The notes under the pieces: model-generated
Told to the model about the DNA's origin: nothing
The model's database searches: none
Seen by the model: the letters and a program-made list of their open reading frames with translations, nothing else
Translations under genes and position numbers: made by a program
Part shown: positions 4,867 through 11,324 of the stretch, piece after piece
How positions within the stretch are numbered: position 1 is the first letter of the stretch
Layout of the letters: each line of letters opens with the position of its first letter
From: CS1-C013 sp964353745
Lineage (GTDB): Archaea > Aenigmatarchaeota > Aenigmatarchaeia > Aenigmatarchaeales > Aenigmatarchaeaceae
Reading direction: 5' to 3'
Assembly: GCA_964353745.1 (NCBI GenBank)
Contig: CAYGWD010000026.1
Span: forward strand, 1 to 11,324
Length of the DNA: 11,324 bases

Positions 4867-4874
4867 ATTATTAA
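4867..4874 (-). promoter_or_regulatory. TATA-like box of gltX
   Basis: TTAATAAT on the minus strand ends 21 nt before the gltX ATG. No Shine-Dalgarno is seen, which agrees with a leaderless start. Confidence 0.4.
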
Positions 4875-4892
4875 TCTTTACCGCTATAGGTC

Positions 4893-5048
4893 TTAATCAT
4901 ATCTCTTAATCGGAATCATTTTTCTATAGCTTCTGAGGTCTTCGCGAACGTGTTTCAATAAATATAACTCATTTATTCTTTCTTCGAGTTCTTTAAACCT
5001 TTCACGGATACCTTGCAATATGTCTGCCGTATCACTCATTCTTACCAT
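4893..5048 (-). CDS. small coiled-coil hypothetical protein (51 aa)
   Basis: A 51-residue protein, MVRMSDTADILQGIRERFKE, continuing as a strongly charged heptad-like helix (LEERINELYLLKHVREDLRS) and ending MIPIKRYD. Hydrophobic residues at roughly i, i+3/i+4 spacing suggest a short coiled coil or helical hairpin. It has no cysteines, signal peptide or membrane segment, and I do not recognise a family. The second Met (codon 4) is an alternative start. A TTAAAAAA stretch about 22 nt upstream of the first ATG could be its TATA element. It lies between the MEMO gene and gltX, all on the same strand, with a 47-nt gap to gltX. Confidence 0.6.
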   Translation of the reverse strand: MVRMSDTADILQGIRERFKELEERINELYLLKHVREDLRSYRKMIPIKRYD

Positions 5049-5105
5049 CTATTAACTATTAAATCAAAAAGTTTTTTAACCTTTACTGCTTTTAGCTGTC
5101 AAGAA

Positions 5106-5957
5106 TCAGCTTATATTTATCCCGGCGTATCCGACAATGGCTTCTGTGTTTCTAGAAACCTCAAAGCTCGTCGAGTAGTCTATCAGTTCTGCTTTCTTGG
5201 CTTCCAGCTCTCTTGCGGCAAAAAGCATCGAAGCTATGGCTCCGTAACCGCATATGGTTAGTCTCTTTTCCTCGCACGTTTTTACTACGTCCACAGGCTT
5301 TAGTTTTAATATGTGGTCAATAACTTCCATGTCAGTTTCCTTTATCCTTTCCAGAATTTTCTTCTCGTCTCCTTTGAAAGGCACATAGCCATACATCTGA
5401 CCGTAATGGGTGAAATCACTGCTTGCCACCATTAGAATCTTTCTGTGCAAATAAGTGGCGGTCTCAGCTATCTTGGTTCCTATTTCCTTGCATGTGTCAA
5501 CGTCAAAGTAGATCGGATTTATTGACATGGGAACGATTTTAAAGTCCTCGAATCTATATTGCAACCAAGGCAATTGAACCTCTATCGAGTGCTCTGCTAA
5601 ATGAGATCTCGGGTCTTCTAATATTATCGAGTCTTTAGAGATTTCTTTTACAAAATCTTCGTCAGGTTTTACCAAACCCAGAGGAGTTTTCCACGTTTCC
5701 AAGGAAGTTGTTACTTCTCCAGATCCGCTATGGCTTGGTCCCAGCAGAACAACAGTGTCAAAGCCATGAGCAACCGAGTTATAAACAGCGGCAGCTGTTT
5801 TTCCGCAATAGACATAGCCTGCGTGAGGAGCAACTATGCCTATGGTGCTCCTTCTTTCAGGCTTGGTCTTTTCCAAGAATTTTTTAATCATTTCTCTTAA
5901 TCCTTCAATATCATCAGGATAGAACTGCCCTGCCACTGCCGGATTTCTTGTTGGCAT
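5106..5957 (-). CDS. MEMO1 family protein (AmmeMemoRadiSam system protein B)
   Basis: A 283-residue member of the MEMO family, structurally related to class III extradiol ring-opening dioxygenases. Family signatures are RNPAVAGQFYP at the N-terminus, PHAGYVYCG (His45), LLGPSHSG (His76), EHSIEVQLPWLQ, SSDFTHYG (His184) and LTICGYGAI (Cys236). His45, His76 and Cys236 correspond to the His-His-Cys metal site described for human MEMO1. The archaeal role is unresolved; many prokaryotic homologues sit with an AMMECR1 protein and a radical SAM enzyme, neither of which is in this window. It lies 42 nt downstream of rpsB, an adjacency widely conserved in archaea. A TATA box 21 nt before the ATG suggests its own leaderless transcript. 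Confidence 0.93.
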   Translation of the reverse strand: MPTRNPAVAGQFYPDDIEGLREMIKKFLEKTKPERRSTIGIVAPHAGYVYCGKTAAAVYNSVAHGFDTVVLLGPSHSGSGEVTTSLETWKTPLGLVKPDEDFVKEISKDSIILEDPRSHLAEHSIEVQLPWLQYRFEDFKIVPMSINPIYFDVDTCKEIGTKIAETATYLHRKILMVASSDFTHYGQMYGYVPFKGDEKKILERIKETDMEVIDHILKLKPVDVVKTCEEKRLTICGYGAIASMLFAARELEAKKAELIDYSTSFEVSRNTEAIVGYAGINIS

Positions 5958-5978
5958 AAAAGAATTAAGTGTTTGAGA

Positions 5979-5986
5979 TTATAAAA
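5979..5986 (-). promoter_or_regulatory. TATA box of the MEMO gene
   Basis: TTTTATAA on the minus strand lies in the rpsB-MEMO gap and ends 21 nt before the ATG, so the transcript is likely leaderless. The gene may still be read through from rpsB. Confidence 0.5.
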
Positions 5987-5999
5987 TTATAACCATTAT

Positions 6000-6602
6000 C
6001 TAATCTTCTTCTTCCTCAGTCCTTTCCCTTTCCTTAGATTCAAATTCCTCAGGTTTGTACTTGAATTCTCCATCTTCTTTTATAATTCCCTTGTTTTTCT
6101 GTATCTCTCTTGCCAACAGCCAATAGACCATTGACAAAGATTTCCTGCCTTTGTTGTTGACAGGTATTATCAAATCAATGGAAGTAGTCTCATTTGAAGT
6201 ATCGCACAAAGCTATGATAGGTATTCTCATTTTAAATGCCTCTTCAATTGCCTGCGTATCAATCAAAGGATCCGTTACTATCAAGACATCTGGTTCATAG
6301 TATCCTGGGAAATTAGGATTCGTGATTGTTCCCGGTAAAAACCTTCCTGTTATAGCTTTCCCATTAACAGCTTCTACAAACTTGACTACAGGCTTCCATG
6401 CAACAGACTTTCTAGAAACAGCCATTATCTTGTTAAACCTTGCTAAAAACTTACCGGCTAACTTTATCTTGTTCTCAATGGTTTGCAAGTCCAAAATAGC
6501 CAAACCATCTTCCCTTGTCTTATAGATAAACTTCTTCATCTGCTTGGTTTGTTGCTTTGTTCCAATGTGCATACCTGCTGAGAGGTATTCTTCGTAAGGC
6601 AT
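6000..6602 (-). CDS. rpsB: 30S ribosomal protein S2 (uS2)
   Basis: A 200-residue small-subunit protein of the archaeal/eukaryotic uS2 type. Signatures are YLSAGMHIGTKQQTKQMKKF, GLAILDLQTIENKI, VSRKSVAWKPVVKF (variant of the VsaR..g..aV.kFa motif), TGRFLPGTITNP, EPDVLIVTDPLIDTQAIEEA, IPIIALCDTSNETTSIDLII and IPVNNKGRKSLSMVYWLLARE. The C-terminus is a charged tail (ESKERERTEEEED), common in archaeal S2. A consensus TATA box ending 22 nt before the ATG indicates a leaderless mRNA, divergent from the protease gene. In many archaea rpsB follows rpoK/rpoN and eno; here it is the first gene of its strand block. Confidence 0.96.
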   Translation of the reverse strand: MPYEEYLSAGMHIGTKQQTKQMKKFIYKTREDGLAILDLQTIENKIKLAGKFLARFNKIMAVSRKSVAWKPVVKFVEAVNGKAITGRFLPGTITNPNFPGYYEPDVLIVTDPLIDTQAIEEAFKMRIPIIALCDTSNETTSIDLIIPVNNKGRKSLSMVYWLLAREIQKNKGIIKEDGEFKYKPEEFESKERERTEEEED

Positions 6603-6624
6603 AGCTATTCTTATTGAATGTATT

Positions 6625-6632
6625 TATTTAAA
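6625..6632 (-). promoter_or_regulatory. TATA box of rpsB
   Basis: TTTAAATA on the minus strand, followed by a further AATA, ends 22 nt before the rpsB ATG. It is a near-perfect archaeal TATA box in the divergent intergenic region. Confidence 0.65.
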
Positions 6633-6676
6633 TCTTTTACTTTTCCTAATACAGCAGAAAATTCACCTAAAACAGT

Positions 6677-6684
6677 TTTAAATA
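6677..6684 (+). promoter_or_regulatory. TATA box of the secreted protease gene
   Basis: TTTAAATA on the plus strand ends 22 nt before the ATG at 6707, the same box and same spacing as the divergent rpsB promoter. The mRNA is predicted to be leaderless. Confidence 0.65.
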
Positions 6685-6706
6685 CTGGTTAGTAGTAACT
6701 ATTATT

Positions 6707-9130
6707 ATGTGCAAAAACAGGTTTAAAGGGGTAGGTTTGATATTTATCCTAGCCTTGTTTTTCTTAAGCTTTTGGGTTAAAGAGGCTTTTTCAGAGGTTA
6801 AAAGCGATGAAAAACTACAAAAAATAGACCCTGAGCTATTAAATGCCGAGGGAGAAACCTCAGTTATAATTGAATTCTCTAAAAAACCTCATAACTATAA
6901 ACAGCTCATTAGGTCTATTGGAGGAAGAATAAATCGTGATTATGACTCGATAGAAGGCGTATCAGTAATATTGAATGGAGAAGATATTCCTAAGTTGGCA
7001 AATCTTGAAGGACTTAAAAAAGTCCATACTGATAAAAAAGTCAAGGCCCTGCTTCATGACTCCGCTCCTTTGATTTATGCTGATAAGGTTTGGGAGCAAG
7101 GATTTACAGGAAAAGATGTAAAGGTTTGCGTGATAGATACTGGAGTAGACTACAGTCATCCTGCTTTGGGTTCTTGCTCACCGTTTGCTATAAATGGAAA
7201 GGTTGAGTCACAGGTTGTTGAGTCGAGACATCCTTATCCAGCCAATTGTGATGAAACAAAAGAACTATGTAAATGGACAATAACCAAACCAGGTTATACT
7301 AGCATAGCGGTTCATTTTGTAAACATTAGTTTGGATGATGGTTTTGATTTTATTTATATTAAAGATGCAAATGGGAATATAGTACAAAGTTTTACAGGAG
7401 AACACAGAGATGTTTGGAGCGTTTCTGTTCCTGGAGATACGATTAAGATTAGTTTGGCAAGCGATTGGTATCTTTCTTTGTACGGCTTTTACATAGACAA
7501 GGTTATAAACGGTAGTGTTACGTTTGGCTTTGAAAACTGCAATAAAATCGTTGCAGGATATGACTTTGTAAATCATGATAGCGATCCCATGGATGATAAT
7601 GGTCATGGAACACATGTAACAGGAATAATAAGTTCTGACGATGCATATTTCAGGGGAATAGCAAATGGAACAAAAATAATGATAGCTAAGGTTTTAGATT
7701 CGTATGGGCAAGGCAGTGAATCCGATGTAATTTCTGGGATTGATTGGTGCGTTAACAATTCTGCTCAAATAATAAGCATGAGTTTAGGCGGAGGTGAATA
7801 TCCAGGAACTTGTGATGATGACATAGTAGCACAGGCTGTGAATAATGCGGTCAGTAGAGGAGTTACTGTTGTGGTTGCAGCTGGCAACAGCGGACAATAT
7901 GGATTAACAACTCCAGCATGTGCTTCTGGTGCGATTGCAGTGGGCGCTGCTGATAAAAATAATAGCGTTGTTGGCTTTTCAAGCAAGGGACCAGAGTTAG
8001 ACATAGTTGCTCCGGGTCATAATATTAATTCTACAATACCAAACAATCGGTGGGATACAAAGAGCGGAACCTCAATGGCCGCTCCTCACGTTAGCGGTGT
8101 GGTAGCCTTAATGCTAGAAGCAAATCCACTACTTTCTAATCTTGATATAAGAAAAATTTTGAACGAGACCTCAGACCCTGTTAATAAATGTTATGAAGAT
8201 TCAACTGAAATTCCTTGTACAAGAAATGCAACAGGTTCAGGAATTATAAATGCTTCTAGAGCAGTAAATATGGTTTCAATAGATTTTTCTCCGCCAAGGT
8301 ATTCGGAAATAAAGGAGCCAACAGACCCAAGCATTTACTCTCCTAATAAATCTTACAATTTTTCAATAAAATGGGTTGATGACAAGGCTGTAGACAAAGT
8401 AATGTTTGAATTTGCTGGAACAAATTATACTGACATGACAAAAATAGGAGATGTTTATTCGAGAGCTTTCACTGATTTACCAGTTGGTATGTACAACTAT
8501 AAATGGTATGCTAATGATACCTCTGATAAATGGAATAGTACAGATTCATTAAATTTTGCAATTGGAAAAGCTCCCTCTTCAATCAAACTTTTACTAAATA
8601 GTTATGAAGGAAATGTTACAGTATTGAGCGGGACCCAAGTAAGCATAACAGCTCAATTAATACAAGGAGAAGGTAACATAAAACTTTATGAAAATGGAGT
8701 ATTGATTGATGAAAAACCAATTTTAAAAGAATTAAGAACATATGGGGAAGGCGTTTACAATATAACTTCATTATATCAAGAAACAGAAAATTATACCTCT
8801 TCATTTAAGATATACTTTGTAACAGTTAAAAATGATTTAACACCGCCAACAATAACAATTCTTTCCCCTGGAAACAGAACCTATTATCAAACTTCAATGC
8901 CTTTAAACTTTACTACAAATGAACCAACAACATGGATAGGCTATAGATTAGATGGCAAACAAAACATAACAATAACAGGCAACACAACATTATCAGGTTT
9001 GTCTTATGGTTATCATAATTTAGTAGTCTATGCAAAAGATAATTCAGACAATACGGGAATTTCTCAAAAAGTTTATTTCACAATTAAGAAAACTGGTGGT
9101 GGGGGTTGCGGAAATTGCTTGATGATGTAA
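6707..9130 (+). CDS. secreted subtilisin-like serine protease (S8) with CUB-like insertion and Ig-like C-terminal domains
   Basis: An 807-residue exported protease. Residues 1-29 are a signal peptide (basic MCKNRFKG start, hydrophobic LIFILALFFLSFWV). Residues about 50-115 resemble an inhibitor_I9 prodomain. The S8 catalytic domain spans about 120-525: Asp144 (VIDTGVDYSHP), His300 (NGHGTHVTG), oxyanion Asn394 (AAGNSG) and Ser456 (SGTSMAAPH). The Asp-His spacing is 156 residues rather than about 30, because residues 155-280 are an insertion with a CUB-like stretch (DGFDFIYIKDANGN, SDWYLSLYGFYID). Three Ig/FN3-like domains follow (about 529-618, 622-707, 712-794); the last has the PPTITILSPGNRTYY style common in archaeal surface proteins. 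I count 21 N-x-S/T sequons, 15 of them between residues 486 and 759. The protein ends GGGGCGNCLMM with no membrane anchor. Substrate is unknown. Confidence 0.95.
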   Translation: MCKNRFKGVGLIFILALFFLSFWVKEAFSEVKSDEKLQKIDPELLNAEGETSVIIEFSKKPHNYKQLIRSIGGRINRDYDSIEGVSVILNGEDIPKLANLEGLKKVHTDKKVKALLHDSAPLIYADKVWEQGFTGKDVKVCVIDTGVDYSHPALGSCSPFAINGKVESQVVESRHPYPANCDETKELCKWTITKPGYTSIAVHFVNISLDDGFDFIYIKDANGNIVQSFTGEHRDVWSVSVPGDTIKISLASDWYLSLYGFYIDKVINGSVTFGFENCNKIVAGYDFVNHDSDPMDDNGHGTHVTGIISSDDAYFRGIANGTKIMIAKVLDSYGQGSESDVISGIDWCVNNSAQIISMSLGGGEYPGTCDDDIVAQAVNNAVSRGVTVVVAAGNSGQYGLTTPACASGAIAVGAADKNNSVVGFSSKGPELDIVAPGHNINSTIPNNRWDTKSGTSMAAPHVSGVVALMLEANPLLSNLDIRKILNETSDPVNKCYEDSTEIPCTRNATGSGIINASRAVNMVSIDFSPPRYSEIKEPTDPSIYSPNKSYNFSIKWVDDKAVDKVMFEFAGTNYTDMTKIGDVYSRAFTDLPVGMYNYKWYANDTSDKWNSTDSLNFAIGKAPSSIKLLLNSYEGNVTVLSGTQVSITAQLIQGEGNIKLYENGVLIDEKPILKELRTYGEGVYNITSLYQETENYTSSFKIYFVTVKNDLTPPTITILSPGNRTYYQTSMPLNFTTNEPTTWIGYRLDGKQNITITGNTTLSGLSYGYHNLVVYAKDNSDNTGISQKVYFTIKKTGGGGCGNCLMM

Positions 9131-9138
9131 ATAACTTA

Positions 9139-9144
9139 TTTTTT
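9139..9144 (+). terminator. poly-T tract after the protease gene
   Basis: Six T shortly after the protease stop codon (the run reads TTATTTTTTA from 9136), in a 74-nt gap before the next promoter. Oligo-T is the usual archaeal termination signal. There is no obvious hairpin. Confidence 0.45.
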
Positions 9145-9172
9145 AAAAATTCTAAAGAACAAAATTAATTAA

Positions 9173-9182
9173 TTTTATATAA
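9173..9182 (+). promoter_or_regulatory. TATA box of the iscS operon
   Basis: TTTTATATAA ends 22 nt before the ATG at 9205. A second A/T element, TTATATAC, lies too close to the start to serve. The spacing predicts a leaderless iscS mRNA. Confidence 0.55.
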
Positions 9183-9204
9183 TATAACAGCGTTATATAC
9201 TTTT

Positions 9205-10368
9205 ATGAGGAAAGTTTATTTAGATTATTCAGCTACCACTCCACTGGATCCGAGAGTTCTAAAGGCAATGAAACCCTATTTTAGCGATAAATTTGCCAAC
9301 ACAATGAGTCTTCATGCCATGGGCTTGGAGGCAAAAAAAGCTCTTGAAGATTCTAGGGAAAAGGTTGCAGGGCTGATAAGCGCCAAGCCTGAGGAAATAA
9401 TATTTAATGGAAGCGCAACAGAATCAATAAATTTTGTATTAAAGGGTGTTGCTTTTGCTAACAGGGAGAAAGGAAAACATATCATAACATCGTCCATAGA
9501 GCATCATGCTGTTATAGAGACCTGCAAATGGCTGGAGAAACAAGGCTTTGAAATAACCTATTTGCCGGTTGACAAAGACGGTTTTGTTAATTTGATTCAA
9601 TTGGAAAATGAAATAAGAAGCGACACTATTCTGGTCTCGGTGATGCATGCCAACAATGAAATAGGGACAATAGAGTCCATAGGAGAAATAGGCAAGGTTT
9701 GTTCTAATCATGGGGTTTATTTTCATGCGGACACTGTTCAGAGCTTTGGCAAGATACCTATTGATGTTAATAAAATGAACATTGATATGTTATCTGTTTC
9801 TGCTCACAAGTTTTATGGGCCAAAGGGTGTTGGAGCTACTTTTATAAAAAATGGAGTTAAGATAGAACCGTTATTGCATGGCGGAGGGCATGAATTTGGT
9901 TTAAGATCTTCCACCGTGAACGTTCCCGGTATTGTCGGTTTAGCCAAGGCAGTTGAATTAAGAAAAAGGGAAATGAAATCTGAAGCGTCTACGTTGACAA
10001 AATTAAGGGACATGCTAATCAAGGGAACCTTAAACATAGAAGAATCTCACTTGAATGGTCACCCGAAAATAAGATTGCCTAACAATACTAATTTCTGGTT
10101 TAGCTTTATTGAAGGAGAGGCTTTGGTTGTTGAGCTAAGTTCTCATGGCATTTATGGTTCTACGGGTTCTGCTTGTTCGTCATCAAATCTAGAGCCTTCT
10201 TACGTTTTGATGGCCATTGGTTTGAAACATGAGGAAGCTCACGGGTCATTAAGATTATCTTTGGGAAAGTACACGACTAAGGCTGATATAAATTACACGC
10301 TAGAGGTTCTGCCTAAAGTCATCGAAAGACTGAGAAGAATATCGCCATTCAAAGGAAAGTGGGAATAA
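9205..10368 (+). CDS. iscS: cysteine desulfurase, IscS/NifS family
   Basis: A 387-residue PLP enzyme of aminotransferase class V that takes sulfur from cysteine, forming a persulfide for Fe-S cluster or thio-RNA synthesis. Signatures are VYLDYSATTPLDPRV at the N-terminus, FNGSATESIN (PLP phosphate region), SSIEHHAV (His101), MHANNEIGTI, YFHADTVQSFGKIPID (Asp176), SAHKFYGPKGVG (Lys202, PLP Schiff base), HGGGHEFGLRSSTVNVPGI and YGSTGSACSSSNLEPSYVL (catalytic Cys324). The mobile Cys loop is of the extended IscS/NifS group I type. The usual QERGxRxGT motif reads HEFGLRSST, a mild variant. It is the first gene of an operon with a DUF523 gene and iscU, and its stop overlaps the next ATG by one base. 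Its presence with iscU argues for a real Fe-S assembly role. Confidence 0.95.
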   Translation: MRKVYLDYSATTPLDPRVLKAMKPYFSDKFANTMSLHAMGLEAKKALEDSREKVAGLISAKPEEIIFNGSATESINFVLKGVAFANREKGKHIITSSIEHHAVIETCKWLEKQGFEITYLPVDKDGFVNLIQLENEIRSDTILVSVMHANNEIGTIESIGEIGKVCSNHGVYFHADTVQSFGKIPIDVNKMNIDMLSVSAHKFYGPKGVGATFIKNGVKIEPLLHGGGHEFGLRSSTVNVPGIVGLAKAVELRKREMKSEASTLTKLRDMLIKGTLNIEESHLNGHPKIRLPNNTNFWFSFIEGEALVVELSSHGIYGSTGSACSSSNLEPSYVLMAIGLKHEEAHGSLRLSLGKYTTKADINYTLEVLPKVIERLRRISPFKGKWE

Positions 10369-10823
10369 TGATAATAGTAAGCGCTTGCCTAGCAGGAATA
10401 AAGTGCAGATGGAACGGCGAAAATGACGTTAATGAGAAAATAAAAGAAATGGTTGAAAGGGGAGATGCTATTGCTGCTTGTTCAGAACTTTTAGGTGGTT
10501 TGACGATACCAAGGAAATCTGCCGGAATTTATGATGGACTTGGCGAAGATGTTTTAAACAATAAAGCAACAGTGAGAACTATTGATGATGGCGAAGACTT
10601 AACTGAGCACTTTCTAAAAGGCGCCAATGAGTTTCTAAAAATAGCAAAATCTAAAAACATAAAAGAGGCAGTTCTTAGGACGCCTAGTCCATCCTGCGGT
10701 TGCGGTAAGACCTGGCAGCTGGATGACAAATTTGTAAATCATGTAGTTGACGGTGATGGCGTTACAGCCGCATTATTAAAAAAGAATGGAATTAAAGTTT
10801 ATACTGAAGAAAACTTCAAGTGA
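10368..10823 (+). CDS. DUF523 family protein, TudS-like (predicted Fe-S thiouracil desulfurase)
   Basis: A 151-residue cytosolic protein of the DUF523 family. It has the family N-terminus MIIVSACLAGIKCRWNGEND (Cys7, Cys13), a central AACSELLGGLTIPR (Cys38), DLTEHFLKGANEFL, the hallmark SPSCGCGK (Cys110, Cys112) and the C-terminal DGDGVTAALLKKNGIKVYTE. Characterised DUF523 members (TudS) are 2-thiouracil desulfurases holding a [4Fe-4S] cluster on three conserved cysteines; Cys7, Cys38 and Cys110 are the likely equivalents. The residues before SPSCG (LRTP) differ from the usual Lys-Glu-rich stretch. The ATG at 10368 overlaps the iscS stop (TAATG), preferable to an in-frame GTG at 10359 inside iscS. 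Placement between iscS and iscU suggests sulfur removal or sulfur handling coupled to cluster synthesis; substrate is not determined. Confidence 0.88.
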   Translation: MIIVSACLAGIKCRWNGENDVNEKIKEMVERGDAIAACSELLGGLTIPRKSAGIYDGLGEDVLNNKATVRTIDDGEDLTEHFLKGANEFLKIAKSKNIKEAVLRTPSPSCGCGKTWQLDDKFVNHVVDGDGVTAALLKKNGIKVYTEENFK

Positions 10824-10827
10824 TAAT

Positions 10828-11324
10828 ATGAAAGCTCCAAGCTTGTATTCAAAAGAAGTTATGAAACATTTCAAGAGCCCAAGGAATGTTGGCGTGATTA
10901 AAGATGCTGATGGAGTAGGTAGAGTGGGCAATATGACATGCGGAGACATAATGGAACTTTACATAAAAGTTAAGAAAAACAAGAAGGGCAAGGAAATAAT
11001 TTCTGACATAAAATTCCAAACCTTCGGATGCGTCGTAGCTCTTGCCGTCAGCAGCATGCTTACAGAGATTGCTAAGGGTAAAAACTTGGATGATGCAATA
11101 AAAATAAGCAATGCTGATATTCTTAAAAAATCAGGTCCTGTTCCCCCTATAAAAATTCACTGTTCAGTTCTAGCAGCAGACGCCTTGCATGAAGCGATTT
11201 ATGATTACCTAACCAAAAATAAACGTTCCGTACCCGAAAATTTGCAAAAGGAACATGAAAGAATACAACGTTCTCTAAAGCAGGTTGAAAAATCACATAA
11301 AGAGTTCACAGAATTCGAGGAAAA
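10828..11324 (+). CDS. iscU: Fe-S cluster assembly scaffold IscU/NifU-like, with C-terminal extension (3' end outside window)
   Basis: 165 codons are visible and no stop is reached. Residues 1-130 are an IscU/NifU N-terminal domain: YSKEVMKHFKSPRNVG, NMTCGDIMELYIKV (Cys38, Asp40), FQTFGCVVALAVSSMLTE (Cys68), GPVPPIKIHCSVLAADAL (His111, Cys112). All ligand residues of the Cys-Asp/Cys/His-Cys cluster site are present, so it should assemble Fe-S clusters from IscS-supplied sulfur. Typical IscU ends near residue 128-130. Here a charged, coiled-coil-like extension (VPENLQKEHERIQRSLKQ and beyond) continues to the window edge. The start lies 4 nt after the DUF523 stop, with that stop forming part of GTGAT 3 nt before the ATG, so the three genes form an operon. 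Confidence 0.92.
   Translation, partial: MKAPSLYSKEVMKHFKSPRNVGVIKDADGVGRVGNMTCGDIMELYIKVKKNKKGKEIISDIKFQTFGCVVALAVSSMLTEIAKGKNLDDAIKISNADILKKSGPVPPIKIHCSVLAADALHEAIYDYLTKNKRSVPENLQKEHERIQRSLKQVEKSHKEFTEFEE

Noticed and set aside
6603..6706. Possible small RNA or regulatory hairpin in the divergent intergenic region
   Set aside because: The 104 nt are fully accounted for by two leaderless promoters; I saw no convincing stem or conserved RNA motif.
9119..9130. Protease C-terminal CLMM looks like a eukaryotic CaaX prenylation box
   Set aside because: CaaX prenylation acts on cytosolic proteins and is not established in archaea; this protein has a signal peptide and is exported. Four-residue resemblance is easily chance.
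1..11324. CRISPR array, tRNA or rRNA genes, insertion sequences, defence islands
   Set aside because: No regularly spaced repeats, no cloverleaf or rRNA-like stretch, no transposase or inverted terminal repeats were seen; the window is mainly core cellular genes.

Overview
The window is AT-rich and almost certainly archaeal. It carries eL8 (L7Ae), eS28 and eL24 ribosomal proteins, an archaeal-type glutamyl-tRNA synthetase, archaeal uS2 beside a MEMO-family gene, a TrmB-type regulator, and TTTAAATA-type TATA boxes placed 21-23 nt before start codons. Compact gene packing, many tiny lysine-rich hypotheticals and the style of the secreted protease resemble DPANN archaea of the Woesearchaeota/Pacearchaeota kind. 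That placement is inference; no rRNA is present to confirm it.

Layout: everything from position 1 to 6602 is on the minus strand and everything from 6707 to the end is on the plus strand, so 6603-6706 is a divergent promoter region. In minus-strand transcription order the genes are: rpsB; a MEMO gene; a 51-residue coiled-coil hypothetical; gltX; an 85-residue hypothetical and a possible 26-residue peptide; a three-helix membrane protein with a cysteine-rich, EF-hand/dockerin-like C-terminus; the ribosomal operon L7Ae-S28e-L24e; a dUTPase/dCTP-deaminase-family gene; then three tandem genes for 47-53-residue four-cysteine proteins leading into a partial TrmB-family regulator. On the plus strand are a large secreted subtilisin and then an iron-sulfur operon: cysteine desulfurase, a DUF523/TudS-type protein and an IscU scaffold that runs off the window.

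Gene expression logic: most operon heads have a TATA-like box ending 21-23 nt before the ATG, implying leaderless mRNAs. Genes inside operons are instead preceded by GTGAT 3-4 nt before the ATG, often overlapping the upstream stop codon.

The least explained element is the cassette at 281-750. Its three micro-proteins share a four-cysteine plan and nearly the same C-terminus (Cys-[E/R]-[N/D]-x-[L/M]-Cys-stop), and they are apparently co-transcribed with a regulator. Second is the DUF523 gene placed between iscS and iscU, which ties a predicted Fe-S desulfurase to cluster assembly. Third is a subtilisin with a CUB-like domain inserted between its catalytic Asp and His.
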